Shown here one piece after another: positions 10,892 through 22,578 of a stretch of DNA of 64,000 bases. Numbering within the stretch: position 1 is the first letter of the stretch; each line of letters starts with the position of its first letter. The notes under the pieces were generated by a model. The model was not told the origin of the DNA. It did no database searches and saw only the letters and a list, made by a program, of their open reading frames with translations. The DNA comes from Globisporangium splendens (Eukaryota > Oomycota > Peronosporomycetes > Pythiales > Pythiaceae). The DNA lies in the NCBI GenBank assembly GCA_006386115.1, contig VFIW01000016.1, forward strand, positions 1 to 64,000, read 5' to 3'. The translations under genes and the position numbers were made by a program.

Positions 10892-12123
10892 ATGCGAATG
10901 TATAGCAGCAATGCGGCGTCCTCGTCGGATGCGCCGCGACCGCCGCCGCCCGGAAGAAGTAGCTCCGTGAGCGGAGACCACGCGCCTCCGAGCGGCGCGG
11001 AGCAGATGTCGTCGCTGCAGAAGTACCGGTCGCAGACGATGAAGGACTACGGGCTCATGATCGAGTACAAGCACCTGCGGCAGCACGTGCCCGGCGGCAT
11101 CTACGTGCTGCCGAGCTTCGACGAGACGCGCATCTGGTACGGCACGATCTTCATCCACACGGGGCTGTACCGGAACGGCATCTTCAAATTCACGATCTTC
11201 CTCCCAGAAAAGTACGTGCGAAGCTTTGCTTCATTTGTGTGTGTATATATATTCTGGCAAATCGAAGACTGATACAAGCGGTTTGCTGTAGCTACAATGG
11301 ACCAGGAACGTACCCGCGTATCGTGTTCAACACCAACGTCTTCCATCCCTACGTGTACGCAGAGGTACGAGCTTAATGCTGCGTTCGTATCACGCTTTTA
11401 CCTCGCGACTATCTGAATCTGCGTATGCTGTGTACCATGAATTAAAGACGAGAGAATTGGACTTGAAGCCCAAGTTTCCCGAGTGGGACCCGGAACTGCA
11501 CTACATGGTGGCCGTGCTCACGTACTTGAAGAGTATCTTCTTCATGAAGGAGTTTCCGGAGGACGCGACTGTCGCCAACCCTGCGGCGCTCGAAATGTAC
11601 GCTTTAGTGCCGTTGATTCTCTATTGGGAGGCTCTGTGTATAATGCTAAATGCTTGGTATGTTCTTGCAGATTTCGACAGAAGACCGACAACAAGTACAT
11701 TGGCCGCGTGGAGCGCTGCGTGGACGAGTCGCTCGAGAACGTGTACAACAACGAGCAAGGCTCGACGATCCGCTTCACGAAACACAATCCGGCGCACGAT
11801 AATCTGCGCAAAGAGCTTTTCGCGCAGCTCGAGACGGCCAGCGCCACGGACGAGGTACCTTTCCTTTGGTTCCTTCCTGGGCGCTTGTATAAACGCAGTC
11901 CCTTAGGAACGCTTATCTTTTTTCTTATTACGAGTGCCCGTGTCCGTTTGTGTTTTGCTTCTTCCTGTAGCAAAAGCCAGCGGCAGCACAGGAACGAGAG
12001 TCGCTCGAAGAGAAAAGCGCCGTCGCCGTCAACAGCAGCGAAGCGCCGAGTGCAACGGCGGCATCTGCTTCTTCCACAGAAGAGTCCAAGGAGCCACCGC
12101 CGCCAGCAACGTCATCGTCGTAG
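10892..12123 (+). CDS. AKTIP: AKTIP/FTS-like ubiquitin-conjugating enzyme variant
   Basis: 292 residues from five exons: 10892-11211, 11292-11364, 11448-11596, 11671-11854, 11971-12123. After a Ser/Pro-rich leader, the UBC fold runs from DYGLMIEYKHLRQHVPGGIY through WYGTIFIHTGLYRNGIFKF and YPRIVFNTNVFHPYVY. The segment that carries the active-site Cys in true E2 enzymes has none here, as in AKTIP/FTS, so it should be a catalytically dead E2 variant. AKTIP works with Hook proteins in endosome and dynein adaptor complexes. The last exon is an Ala/Ser/Glu-rich tail. The start is uncertain because 10800 is also in frame. Confidence 0.85.
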
Positions 12124-12636
12124 CCATGTTTATAAACTTTCTCCCTTTTGCTGCGTCATTGGAACCGCAAGATGAATCTGTTAATAGTTGTTGTGAGCGC
12201 GGCATTGTTCTGGAGGTGTCTACGTTGTGTTGCATGCTCGTGCTATTCGTCCCTTGATGGCATTGATGAAGGGACGCGCTTCTACCTAATGATGATGCTG
12301 CTATATGGGGGAATGCATGCCTGCTTGTGTGGATCCATGGAGGATATCTGTGCAGCAGCTTCAAAAGAGCAATGCATTTGCCCTTTCTTGGCGGCAACAG
12401 TGCGATCTCTCCCCTCCATTCTGCAACGCGTCCTTTACATAATAGTCCCCCTGCACTGCACATCGACGGGAAGTTGCTGGATGAAGGGGTGCTCCGCACC
12501 ACACGAGGGAACATATTATGCGCTTTGTGGCGTAAGAAGCTCGCGAAAAGCTCGAGAAACGCGCGCAGAACGCAGGCGCCGTCGTGTCCGTGGCGACGCT
12601 CTCAATAATATACTATACGAGGGCTTGATTAGACAA
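12124..12636. other. Intergenic region / 5' leader
   Basis: 513 bases between the AKTIP-like stop and the next start. The frame of the next gene stays open upstream to 12148, but the translated sequence is Cys-rich and irregular, unlike the protein that follows, so I take it as leader or promoter. Confidence 0.4.
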
Positions 12637-14269
12637 ATGGAGCTGCTCACGAGTGGGTCCTTGCAGCAGCAGCGCGGCAGTGGTCGCAGCATGACGACGA
12701 CGACGACGACCAGTCGCACGACCGAGAGCGGCGCGCTGTTGCGCAACAATGATGAGCACGACGACTACGGCGCGCAGGACGCGATCATGAACGAGATGAT
12801 CGCCAAGCACCGGACGGAGCTCACGGAGCTGCAGCAGTACATCAGCCGCGCCGTGAACCAGACTGGCGACGTCGATGACGAGCTCCACTTCCCCAACGAC
12901 CATCTGCCACCACCGCCGCCGCCGCTTTCTGATCGGGATGTTGGTGAAAGCAGCGGTCGACCAAGAACGATGGACGCGAACGAACCGCACGACGGCATGC
13001 CAAGTCCCGATGGCTACAACACGCCTCGCCCCGTGCGCAGTAAGACCGCCGAGCGGCTGATGGAGCTGTCGCGCAACGAGGAAGCACAGCGCAACGACCG
13101 CATGAAGCTCGCCGAACTCTCGGATGTGCGCAACGAGCGCATCGGCCGCGATGTCATTCGACGATGGAACCCCGACGCCAAAGTCGTGCGCAATAGCGAC
13201 AACAGGAGCTTTAAACACGTCAGCGGCCGCACGAGCCCCACTGTGCGTGTGCGAAAGATCACGACGACGACGTCGCCGCGCACGTCGGCTAAGGTGCTCC
13301 GCGAATACTCGAAGGATTTCGTGCAGCAGGTTTTGGATTTCAATGGCCACGACGTCGACGATGATGACGATGAATTGCATCTGAGTGGAGGCGGCCACTC
13401 GCCCACAACGCGCGGATTGAACACGGATTTGAAGCTTTTGAGCGATGGTGGTGACGGCGGCGGCTTTCGAGGGCAGAGTTCGCAGCAGGAGCTGCGCACG
13501 TACGTTAAGCAAATGGAGGAGACTATCGCGCAGCTCGTGCTGCAGAAGGACGAGCTGCTGCGCAACCAGGCTGAGTTTGACAAGCACGCGAGCGGCATCT
13601 TCCCGTCGCTCGAGCACCTGAACCACCAGTTGTCGCAGATCGTGCAGGGCAAGATGGCGAATTCGCAGGTCAACATCAAAGAAGACGTGTACGACGAGAT
13701 GCGGATACTTGGTGAGAAGCTCGACGAGTTGGAGTCTGAGACCAAGCGCCGCAGCCACGATGCCGACGTGCTCGAGCAGAACCGACAGGTCGAGATCACG
13801 CAGATCAAGGGCCAGATCGTGAGTCTCGTCACGAGCGGCAAGCTACGCGACGAAAAGGTGCGTGCATTTGTCATGGGCAGCTTCTACGAACAAGGCTGAT
13901 ACTGCATTTGTGTGATGTTGTGGAGCAGACGGAGCTGATTGCCGACACAGTGAAGAAGCTGCAGCATGAGTTGCAGGAGGCCGTGAAAGGCGTGCTGCAC
14001 CGGTACCAACTGGTTGAGAAACGGATCAGCCAGCTTCAGACGCCAATGGTGCAGCCTCGGCTCGTGGTACGCTTGTGCATGCATTTCCAGTTGATGAGGT
14101 GCTGTTTTGCTAACATTTCTGTTTGTGGTTATGATGCTTACAGACCCGGAAACCGGCACAATGCTATGTGTATTTCATCGCTGTTACAATCTTGACGTTC
14201 CTGTTTGCCATGCTTAGCCATTTCAACAGCAACTGCGGGCTCTTTCGACGCTGCACGCCGCTCACGTAA
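12637..14269 (+). CDS. Tail-anchored coiled-coil protein
   Basis: 494 residues from three exons: 12637-13857, 13929-14066, 14144-14269. Family not recognised. An acidic, Ser/Thr-rich N-terminal half with a proline run leads into long coiled coils (from about QQELRTYVKQMEETIAQLVL to the second exon). The last exon encodes a single hydrophobic segment (YVYFIAVTILTFLFAML) with a short polar tail. This layout is typical of tail-anchored tethers or SNARE-like adaptors facing the cytosol, but no SNARE layer is obvious. The start is the first ATG where composition becomes protein-like. Confidence 0.7.
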
Positions 14270-14535
14270 TGGCAGGAAATTAGATTCTATGTTCTCAGCA
14301 TGATGCCATCACAAGATGACGAAGAAAAAAGCGAGTCCAGTAGTATGAAGACTCCCAAGTAAGTATTGTTCCCCCCCCACTCATGCACGCACACACCTTG
14401 TGCTTAAACGATCGCTCTTGTTCCTCGCGTTGTCCATTTCCTTACTCAAAATATCTATTTAATATGCAGCGCTGCCATTCCTCAGCCTTTCCCTCTCAGT
14501 TCTATCTTGCTGCAACTCTTGTCTTGTTGCACTCC

Positions 14536-16136
14536 TTAGCTCTGCTTGACGCGGAAGACGTGGATGTTGAGGATCGTCGCGAGTTCCGTGACGACGTAGT
14601 AGACCATGTGGAGGTACGCGCCAAGCGTCAAGATGAAGAACAGCTCGACGACTTGGGTTTCATGGCCCTACAGCGTTGTATAGCGAAGAAAGAGATATGG
14701 TGAGGCTGCGAACGATGAGCACGCAGAGACACAGGACGTGAGCGTACCCATGGCACGACCCCGACGACAAGAAGGAACGACACGGCGAGCTGGATCACAA
14801 ACGTCTTGCGCAGCAGCCAGTACGGTTCTTCGCACATGTGCGACAGCATCATGTGCATCACCATCTACAGCATAGGCGCATACACAACGACTTGAGCGTC
14901 AGTACCTCCACCCTTTACGCGTCCTGTACAGCAAAATACATGCGGTACCTTGGCAAAGAGCAGTCCAACAGTCCACATGATAAGGCGCGGGTGGTCGGTG
15001 AAAATGTCTGATGGTGACCAGAGAACCCAGAGCCCAGAGAGACCAATGAGAGCGAGGAACGGCGTGAGACCGAGGATCGCGGCCGCGCCGTCGCGAGCAG
15101 CGCGTTCCAACGACCGAATCGCAACCACCGCTAATAAGGACAAACACAACATCAGATGCATCATTATCTAATGAGAAACATGCAAAAAGCATTCATCGCA
15201 GACATATAAACGCACCACTCAAGAAGCATTGGCCGATCGCAGCGACAAAAGTGATCAGCACGAACACGTGGTTGTTGTTCAGCGCAGGGTAGAGCGCGTT
15301 TGGCTGCGTCCAGAAGGCCGGACCAAAGATCGCGGTTGCAATGTACAGCGAGTACATGATCGCGAGCCCCTCGTTCGGACCGTTCACTGGCGGCAGCGCG
15401 AGCGTTCCCGTGTAGTACTCCTCCCACGTCGCCATGAAGAACACCATCGCAGGTGCGAGCATTAACAGCAACGACTGCAAAAAATAGAAGAATACAAATT
15501 AGCTGCTGCAGTGCCCACATACAATAGCCAGCGCATACGCGCATATATGCAAACATACCCAATACGTCGCGCCGGACTGGATCGTCGCGGCAAACGTGCA
15601 CGCGCTGATGACAACGTTGAGCGCGTCGCAGCCGTGGTCAAACAACAGCCCCAGAGGCGACGAGTTGCCCGTCTTGCGGGCTTGTTTCCCGTCCGCCACG
15701 TCCAGAATCTGGTACAAGATCAGCGACACACCCGCGGTCGCGTACACCCATCGTGGCGCTTCCTCTTCCATGTTGGGGGCAAACCTACAGCCATAGGAGC
15801 ATCCATATCCATCACAATCAGTCAGTGCACTCGCCCCCTCACCATAAACGCCGCCAATTGAACGTACCAGAGCATGCACACATGCGCGGCGATGACCAGC
15901 GCGAGCCCCGAGATCGTGATAGCGTTCGGCGCGAGGTTGGGCGGGATAACATGGTCCACGAGCTTCTGCGCGAGCGGCGAGATGATGTAGTTGTAGATGA
16001 GCGACGCGTCGCTGCCGCTGTACTTGTAATTGAGAATGTTCTTCGCGCCGTCGTCCGTCAGGTACTTGTACGAGCTGCGGCGGCGGCCCAGGCCACCACT
16101 AGAAGGCGCGGCAGCAGGAGAAGCGGACGGCGCCAT
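14536..16136 (-). CDS. Ethanolamine/choline phosphotransferase (CDP-alcohol type)
   Basis: 394 residues from six exons (transcript order): 15868-16136, 15559-15784, 15216-15474, 14949-15130, 14748-14864, 14536-14667. The CDP-alcohol signature DG-x2-AR-x8-G-x3-D-x3-D is intact (DGKQARKTG...G...FDHGCD). Multiple membrane segments and length match the CEPT1/EPT1 family. It would transfer phosphoethanolamine or phosphocholine from the CDP form to diacylglycerol in the ER, the last Kennedy pathway step. Donor preference cannot be read from sequence. A second, distinct family member lies 5 kb away (21053). Confidence 0.93.
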
Positions 16137-16658
16137 TGGTTCACGTGGAGGAGCTCTTCGACCTTCTGCGTGACGATGGTTTTGATGGACTCACAGGAAG
16201 GCACCGCACACACCACCTTCGATGAGGTTTTTTCGATTGGTTTGGATTTTCCATGGAGCCAGCCACATCAGACTACTATTGAGCAGTGTTTTACAGAACC
16301 CTGCATTTGATGTTTGTATGCTAACACCGGTAGATACCGGTAGTTGGCTTGTATATGCGATGGGCCTTGTATTCGGCCGAGGTTTGTTCTGTATCTTTGA
16401 TTATTTTAGTCCCACACATCTGAGGTTTTTTGCTCCAGAATGTGACGTGTCATCGAAACGCAGCCAAGTTCAGGAGCGCAATCTTGGTTTACGGCCCCAG
16501 TCGTTGCCGTCAACTCACTTCATAATCAAAGACACAAAGGCAATCAATCATATATATCAATCCTGGTTATATGTATCGATTTGCTCATGAACCGTGCGCA
16601 GTGAGCGAGTTCAATAGAGTGTCAAAGGTTTCGCATTCTATTCGCACGTGGCCATTTC
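16137..16658. other. Intergenic region
   Basis: Promoter side of the phosphotransferase gene and 3' side of the Nudix pseudogene. No gene recognised. Confidence 0.4.
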
Positions 16659-17131
16659 TCACTCGTGGAGATCCATCGCGGTCCAGATCTCGTCGAGCAA
16701 CTCCTTATCCTCTTCATGCGTGAGTAGTCGAGAATCGGCATCCACCTCGCGTCCTTCACTTCGTGTGGGTCAAGCTGACGTTCTCCCTTGACTTTCGCCG
16801 CGAAAAAATGGTTGGTTTTCGTGACTAGTTGCTTTCCTTGGCTGTACGTGTAGGTCTGAACCAACTCTCTCGGCGCTGTTGGCTTAGCAGCGTCATAGAG
16901 CAAATAGCTCTCCACTTCGAGATGCACTTCTCCGAACAACTCCCGCTATGCAGCGGCTAGCGGCTCCTCGGTCTTGTTTTTAGCTGCGTGTCCCTTGCAG
17001 AATGTCCATTCGAGCTGCTTCTTGCTGGGTGAGCAGGATGTGGTTTTGACCTTCAATTTCTCTTAGCGCAAAGATGCCCCACAACTCCTCAGTTTTTTCT
17101 TGACACCTTCCTTCTTTGTTGCAGCAGCCAT
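16659..17131 (-). pseudogene. Nudix hydrolase pseudogene
   Basis: Starts MAAATKKEGVKKKLRSCGAS. A Nudix-box remnant is visible (G near 17005, then EEPLAAA, stop, RELFGEV), followed by the family-like HFFAAKV and DPHEVKDARWMP. Breaks: TAA at 17063-17065, TAG at 16947-16949 inside the Nudix box, and a frame change near 16725 before the last ~25 residues (HEEDKELLDEIWTAMDL). The general spacing resembles diphosphoinositol/nucleotide Nudix hydrolases, but the catalytic helix is interrupted, so it is not functional. Confidence 0.65.
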
Positions 17132-17353
17132 GCCCTTTGCTCTTAACCCGGCAATCTGCTTCATTCCGTTTGAGTTGTGCTCGTACTGACAGACGGACAC
17201 GTTGCCGAAGCCTGAAAATAGTGGCGACGTTTGTTACATGGCACAAACCTGACGGAATTGTTCCAGGAACCGCTCTCGAAAAGCGCCCGTTTTCGGTCCC
17301 CACTTTCACTTAGTCGACGGAAATGTGCGACGGCGACGGCAGTGTGTGCTTCC

Positions 17354-19358
17354 ATGGCGAGTGTGTCACCCAGCAAGGCGCTTTATGCTGGTGCGCAATG
17401 CGGTTTTCGCTACGGCAACCTGTACTATGAGGTACCGCTCGCCTCCGCATTCCTGCTTGTGCTTGTGGTCCTGGGACTCCGTGTGACGGAGAGAGCGACG
17501 ACCATGCTGTGCTTTCTTGAGAGCCGCACCAACTGCGATTTCTTTGCGTTTCCAAGACAATTTGTAAGCTCAGAGAGAGTATCAGGCGTCTTGAATTCAT
17601 TCATTGGCACCTGGGCAGGCGACACTTCCACAAAGGGCTTCCCCATTCGGACACTAGCAGGACGCGGGAGAAGGAGGAAGCAGCTTGTGATGTTGGAGAA
17701 CATCTTCATTGACGTTGCGGTTCTACTGGAGCTCGTGATGTGGTTCCAGATCGCGGTGATCGCGTTCTTACCCGTGGTGCCATGGTCAACGACAAGTCAA
17801 AGCATCGCCAAGGTCCGTTTCAGTCATGTTGTGTTGCTGTTATGGCCTCCAATGACCACTTCAACGATGTCTTTAGGTCCTGCGATTGTTTTTGTTGTAC
17901 CCACTTTGGTCTCACGTGGAAGCGAATGAGTTCCCGCATCAAGTCTTCTATGGCGCGATCGTGGCTGTACCTGTGGGGCTTGTGATATGCTGTCTGCTCG
18001 GGATCAAACGCTTCCCGCTCTTCAAGCCGCAGCTGAAGGACGCACCAGCGGAGGATCTGTGCTCGATGGCGCTTCGACTGCACAGCGAATGGGCTGCGCT
18101 CCCGCTGATGATCGCGCTGTTGCTCCCCTTTGAGTGTCTTTTCGTGGGCTACGGCCTCAAGGGCTTCGTGTTTGTGCTCCCAGTACCCGAGAGCTCGTGC
18201 TTCACGCTGCTTCAAGGCAGTCAAGTGGCGCTGAGCATCGTCACGGCATTACTCTATTGGCTTCTCAGCTGCATGATCGTGTTTCAGCTCAATTGCGAGT
18301 CCTCACATCCTGTACCGACGCTCTGGAGCGACATTCGATACATGGCGGTGATGCAAGCCACAAAGCTCCCGCTTGCGATGGTGCGATTACCTGTGTTGGG
18401 AAAGTCAACCAGGATGGAGGAGACTCTAATGATGGCCTTCTCTCTCTTTGTCGCAACATGCTTTCTGCAGAGCGTGGTCGCATTCATGAACGCCAACGCA
18501 TACCTTCTCTGCGGCAGTTGCATCGCAGTGGCGTAAGTCGATGCTTTTGCAAATCTGTTGCCTTCGTGTATGATTGAGGACCATTGACACTTGTGTGCCT
18601 TGGCATGCGGAATAATGTCATGAATAGTGCGGGGTTTGGCTTCACGAACGCGTGGATGCGGCCATGTGCACACTCGCTGGTAGGTGGCTTCCATCTTGCA
18701 GAGAGATGATCATAAACGTCATCCTCACATTCTTTCTCGTGCCACCAGGTCAACGGCTTGCGGGGGTACGGATCTGTTCTCGCCGCGTGGAGTGGCATCA
18801 TGGGGTTCGTCGCTGCTGTGCTGGACAACCCGACCAACAAGATCACGTACGAGGTAAGCTCTTCAAGTGTTTCTTCATCGTCGGAAATCCGTTGGCAACG
18901 CCATTCTCAGCAGCTTTTGCCTCATTTTTGTTGCGTATCGATAGATCTGGTCGTTGGGTGCGATGGGGCTTTCCGGTGCGTCGCTTTCTGCGCTGTTGCT
19001 GTATCACACGGAGGATTTCTGGTTCCGGCTTGGAGTCCTCACGCCCCTCAAACAAGATAGCAACAGCCTCAATGGGTCAGCAGCAGCCTTGGCTCCGGAC
19101 GCCATAGACGACGAAGAGGGCACTGACAAGTCGCTGGTCCACAAGATCAAGGCTTTCTTTCCGTTTGGACGTGCAGAAAACACATTAAAGCAGCCTCGTG
19201 GTGATGCCCACGTAGCCGCCGCAGCAACACTCGAAGTTCAAAATGGTGGAGAAGACAAGACGACCGAGCCCACAGCAGGTTCATTGGTCTCGAAACTCGC
19301 GCTGCTGCGGCACGCGAAAGCACAGAAGCGCAGTGCGTCATCAAGATCCCTGCAGTAG
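17354..19358 (+). CDS. Polytopic membrane protein, family not recognised
   Basis: 561 residues from five exons: 17354-17812, 17877-18532, 18628-18679, 18749-18853, 18945-19358. All phases fit. Many hydrophobic segments occur (e.g. PLASAFLLVLVVLGLRV, GAIVAVPVGLVICCLLGI, LPLMIALLLPFECLF, VALSIVTALLYWLLSCMIVF, ETLMMAFSLFVATCFLQSVV). A glycine-rich segment AWSGIMGFVAAVLDNP precedes the final pair of helices, and the last ~100 residues are a hydrophilic cytosolic-type tail. The internal helix-glycine pattern near the C-terminus recalls membrane proteins with duplicated hairpins, but I cannot name the family. First exon start chosen at the first ATG with sensible sequence. Confidence 0.7.
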
Positions 19359-21052
19359 TGTGTCTGCCAGCATCTTGAAGTCCATCGAGGTCTAAAGGCA
19401 AGCTCCCACGACCGATTTAAATGATTGTGGGTAAGGCAGCTGCTCGCTCTTCAACATGCACCTCCGAGGTCCCTTTCGGGTCATAAAGTGCGTGTTTCCC
19501 TGCGGCGGTTGGGTGTTGGATGGGCAGGCAGTTGACGGGTCCGACTGGAGCACCAGCACCAATCGCTCTTCAACTAACAGCCAGTGTTTGCGTGCGTCGA
19601 GTGCGTAAACGTCTGCAGGGTGATGGCCGTTCGCGGATCATCAATCACGCTCCAACGGGAGGCGAAAGCTTCTCATCTGTTCGAGAAAGAAGAAAGAAAA
19701 GCGCGTAATCCAATTTATCAAGTCGCCACACGAGAGGATTGGTCTCTGTTCAGCAGCAACGCGAGCAAACCGCCACACGAAAGAAAATGGGACAACTACA
19801 TTCGAATATGCTCAAGCGTGCGTCAATCACGCACGCGTGGTCCAACGACCGAACGCCGCGTATTAAATTCCATGGACATGTAACTGTTGGCAGACCAAAC
19901 GCACTGCCCTTGTCACGCGCAAAGTCTTGCCTGGCATCATCGATTCGTGTGGCCACTGCCAGTGATTCGGTACAGTACTTGAGAGCAAAAGTTGGCGTGA
20001 TCAGACAAATCCACTCCCCCTAACTAAACGAGTCCTGACATATATCCATTCCACAAGATTATTAGAGTAGAACTTGATATTAAATCCTAAGATTCAAAGT
20101 TTCAAGCCTTCTTCTCTTCTGACCTCTTCATGACACATAACATCTGTTTGTGGCAATCTATATGTTATAGCAGATTTCTTCATGGGAGGCGCCTTTTGCA
20201 GCCATGTTTTCCTTCTTGAGACATCCCCCCATCAACCAACCAGATGGAAGGACAAATCACTGATGCAGGCTGTTTGGGGTGGATCTCGTCAGCGACCCCT
20301 TTCAATCATATTCAAAAAGGGTCTGAGTGATTAGTCAGAAAATACATGTCTGTCGGCATTGATCAGCCCAACCCCAACTCTCCGAAAAAGTGGTCATTCA
20401 CCTTTTCCGTTGCCCATTTGCCCCGTTTAAAATTAGTACAGGCGTAATCATCACTAGAGCGATCATAAAAAGACATGATAACCCCTATAAGATAATACCC
20501 ACCAAGATTTGCGAACGCACAAATATGCATTGCCACAGGTTCAGTTGCCTACGTGTCCCTTCTTGCCTTTCCTTCGCATTGACATGAATGAACCCAGCAT
20601 CTAGTAAAACCTCAGCCATCCTTTTGGTTTTTCCCATCGAAACACTGCACTTCCACTAAGGTTTTATTCCACTCAGACACAAAAACAAATCGTACTTAAA
20701 CGGAACTTGGCATCCTTCCGTCCGTTTGACCTACTTCATTTTTATTCCTCCACAAAAGACGCAGCAGAAGCCGCCGCCTGAAGCCCGCGCGCGTCCGCAT
20801 TCTCTCCGCTTCCACGCCACGTTCCCCATCAAGAAGCTCCTCTAGTGCACGTGTCGCTTGTCGTCCGCTCTCTTCCCGCTGTCGCTACTGTGATTCGCCT
20901 AGTTGCTGTGGTGGTGGTTACGCATCGCGCATCGTGTTTTTTTGGGAAGCCCGCATCCGTCGGTTATTTTTTTCTCCTCCTTATTGATCGTATCCCTCTC
21001 CGTCGGCGGTGGTTATTCGACACCCTACGCGAATACAATAAAGTGAACGAAG
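19359..21052. other. Long intergenic region
   Basis: 1.7 kb with no supported gene. Short ORFs lack protein-like composition. AT-rich at 20030-20760. The last 300 bases, CT-rich, are the presumed promoter and leader of the 21053 gene. Confidence 0.5.
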
Positions 21053-22354
21053 ATGGCGCTGTTATCCGAGTCGACGATGGAGAATGGTAGCAAAGGTGTG
21101 TACTCTGAGAACTCTTCCTCCTCCTCTGCGCGCTACGGTTCCACGGACTTACCCGTCGCTTCTGTGGACGCAGCAATGACCAAAGCGACGGTGGCGGCGG
21201 CGGCGCTGAAAAGCGCGGGTGGCAAGATCGACAACCGGATCACACACCGCGTCAACTCGAGCGGCTTTGCGGCATCGCGCGCGTCGTCGTCCTCGGGCAG
21301 CGAGGACGAAAGCGCGAACCAGTCGACGACCATTCGCATCTTTGAGAAGAAGGATGTCGTGACCAAGTCGAAGGGTATTGCGCTCACGGTGCTCGAACGG
21401 TACCACAACGCGACAAGCACGAAGATGTACGACGTCGAAGAGTTGATCGACTACTATTTCCACCGTCGCCTCGCTGCGTTCACGGCCGTGATCATCAGCT
21501 ACCTGCCGTTTGTGATCACGCCGAACCAGATCACGATCTTTGGTTTGGGACTTGGCTGGGCGTCCGCTGTGTGCTTGTACGACTCGGAGTTCCACACGCC
21601 GCTCGGGTGGGAGCCGAACCAATCGCTCGCGATGGCGTCGCTGCTCATGTTCGCGTGGATCGTCTCGGATTGCGCCGACGGCCAGGTCGCGCGTTTGTGC
21701 AAGCGCGGCACGCGCACCGGCCGCATCCTGGACGGATTTGTCGATGGACTGGTGCTTGCTCCCAACTGCGCCATCCTCGGACTCATGTGTGTACACCACT
21801 ACGGGGAACCGCAGTACGCGCTGTACTCGATCATTGCGGGTCTATCGCTCTGGGTCCACGCGCTCGTGTACGACAAAGTCAAGAACGTGTACATGGAGAA
21901 CGCGCTGCCGCAATCGGAGTGCGACGGCGAGACCGTAGAGAGCGTGCGCGCCGAGTACCACGCCGCGAAGGCGGAGAACCCGTTTGCGCTTGACAGCATC
22001 CTGCTCGGCATCTACGTGATTTACCTGTCGGCGCAAGCCATGTTCACGTCGGACGCGGCGTCCAAGGCCGAAGCCGCGCGCCACACGCTGCTCGCGACGT
22101 GCAACGACGAGTACCACACGATGTTTATCCGTCGGTACCAGAACCTCGTGCGCCTGGCGTCGTTCATGGGCATCAGCGCGCACGTCGTCGGGCTCTACGT
22201 GGCGTACTTCACGGCGATCTTCTACTGGGACGCGCTGTTTTACGTGCAGGTGTACTTTGCTGTCGTGCTCAACGTCATCCTCGTGGTCGTGCTTTTCCTC
22301 TATTTCAAGTCGGGCATGGCCACGGCGCAGCCCAACAAGCACGGCTCGCTGTAA
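21053..22354 (+). CDS. CDP-alcohol phosphatidyltransferase family protein
   Basis: 433 residues, one exon. A ~100-residue Ser/Ala-rich N-terminus precedes the membrane enzyme. The complete signature is present: D209-G210, A213-R214, G223, D227, D231 (DGQVARLCKRGTRTG...D...D). Multiple membrane segments surround it. It differs from the CEPT-type gene at 14536: no FDHGCD context and a different flanking pattern, closer to the broad phosphatidyltransferase group that includes PI and PS synthases. Substrate not assignable. Intronless, unlike its neighbours. Convergent with the MFS-SEC14 gene 224 bp downstream. Confidence 0.88.
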   Translation: MALLSESTMENGSKGVYSENSSSSSARYGSTDLPVASVDAAMTKATVAAAALKSAGGKIDNRITHRVNSSGFAASRASSSSGSEDESANQSTTIRIFEKKDVVTKSKGIALTVLERYHNATSTKMYDVEELIDYYFHRRLAAFTAVIISYLPFVITPNQITIFGLGLGWASAVCLYDSEFHTPLGWEPNQSLAMASLLMFAWIVSDCADGQVARLCKRGTRTGRILDGFVDGLVLAPNCAILGLMCVHHYGEPQYALYSIIAGLSLWVHALVYDKVKNVYMENALPQSECDGETVESVRAEYHAAKAENPFALDSILLGIYVIYLSAQAMFTSDAASKAEAARHTLLATCNDEYHTMFIRRYQNLVRLASFMGISAHVVGLYVAYFTAIFYWDALFYVQVYFAVVLNVILVVVLFLYFKSGMATAQPNKHGSL

Positions 22355-22578
22355 GAGAGACACTGAGCGCATGCAACTCGTGTTCCTTATCCTCTCTCTT
22401 TCTATTATAGACACACACACACACGCGAAGTCGTAATTCCATTTGGATGGAAAACAGCAAACACGACACACAGATTATGAAGATGCCCACCCACATGTAA
22501 ATAAAACATAATTCCCATTTGCCACCATACACAAAGCAGAAGAGCATTGGCTATTTCGCTAATGACACTGAGACTTCC

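Noticed and set aside
12148..12636. In-frame extension of the coiled-coil gene upstream of 12637
   Set aside because: Composition is Cys-rich and irregular with no domain; taken as leader.
12613..13758. 381-codon minus-strand ORF opposite the coiled-coil gene
   Set aside because: Shadow of the plus-strand gene; Val/Arg-rich, and the plus strand has consistent splice phases.
21149..22471. Long minus-strand ORFs opposite the 21053 phosphotransferase
   Set aside because: Antisense artefacts of GC-rich codons; the plus strand carries the catalytic motif.
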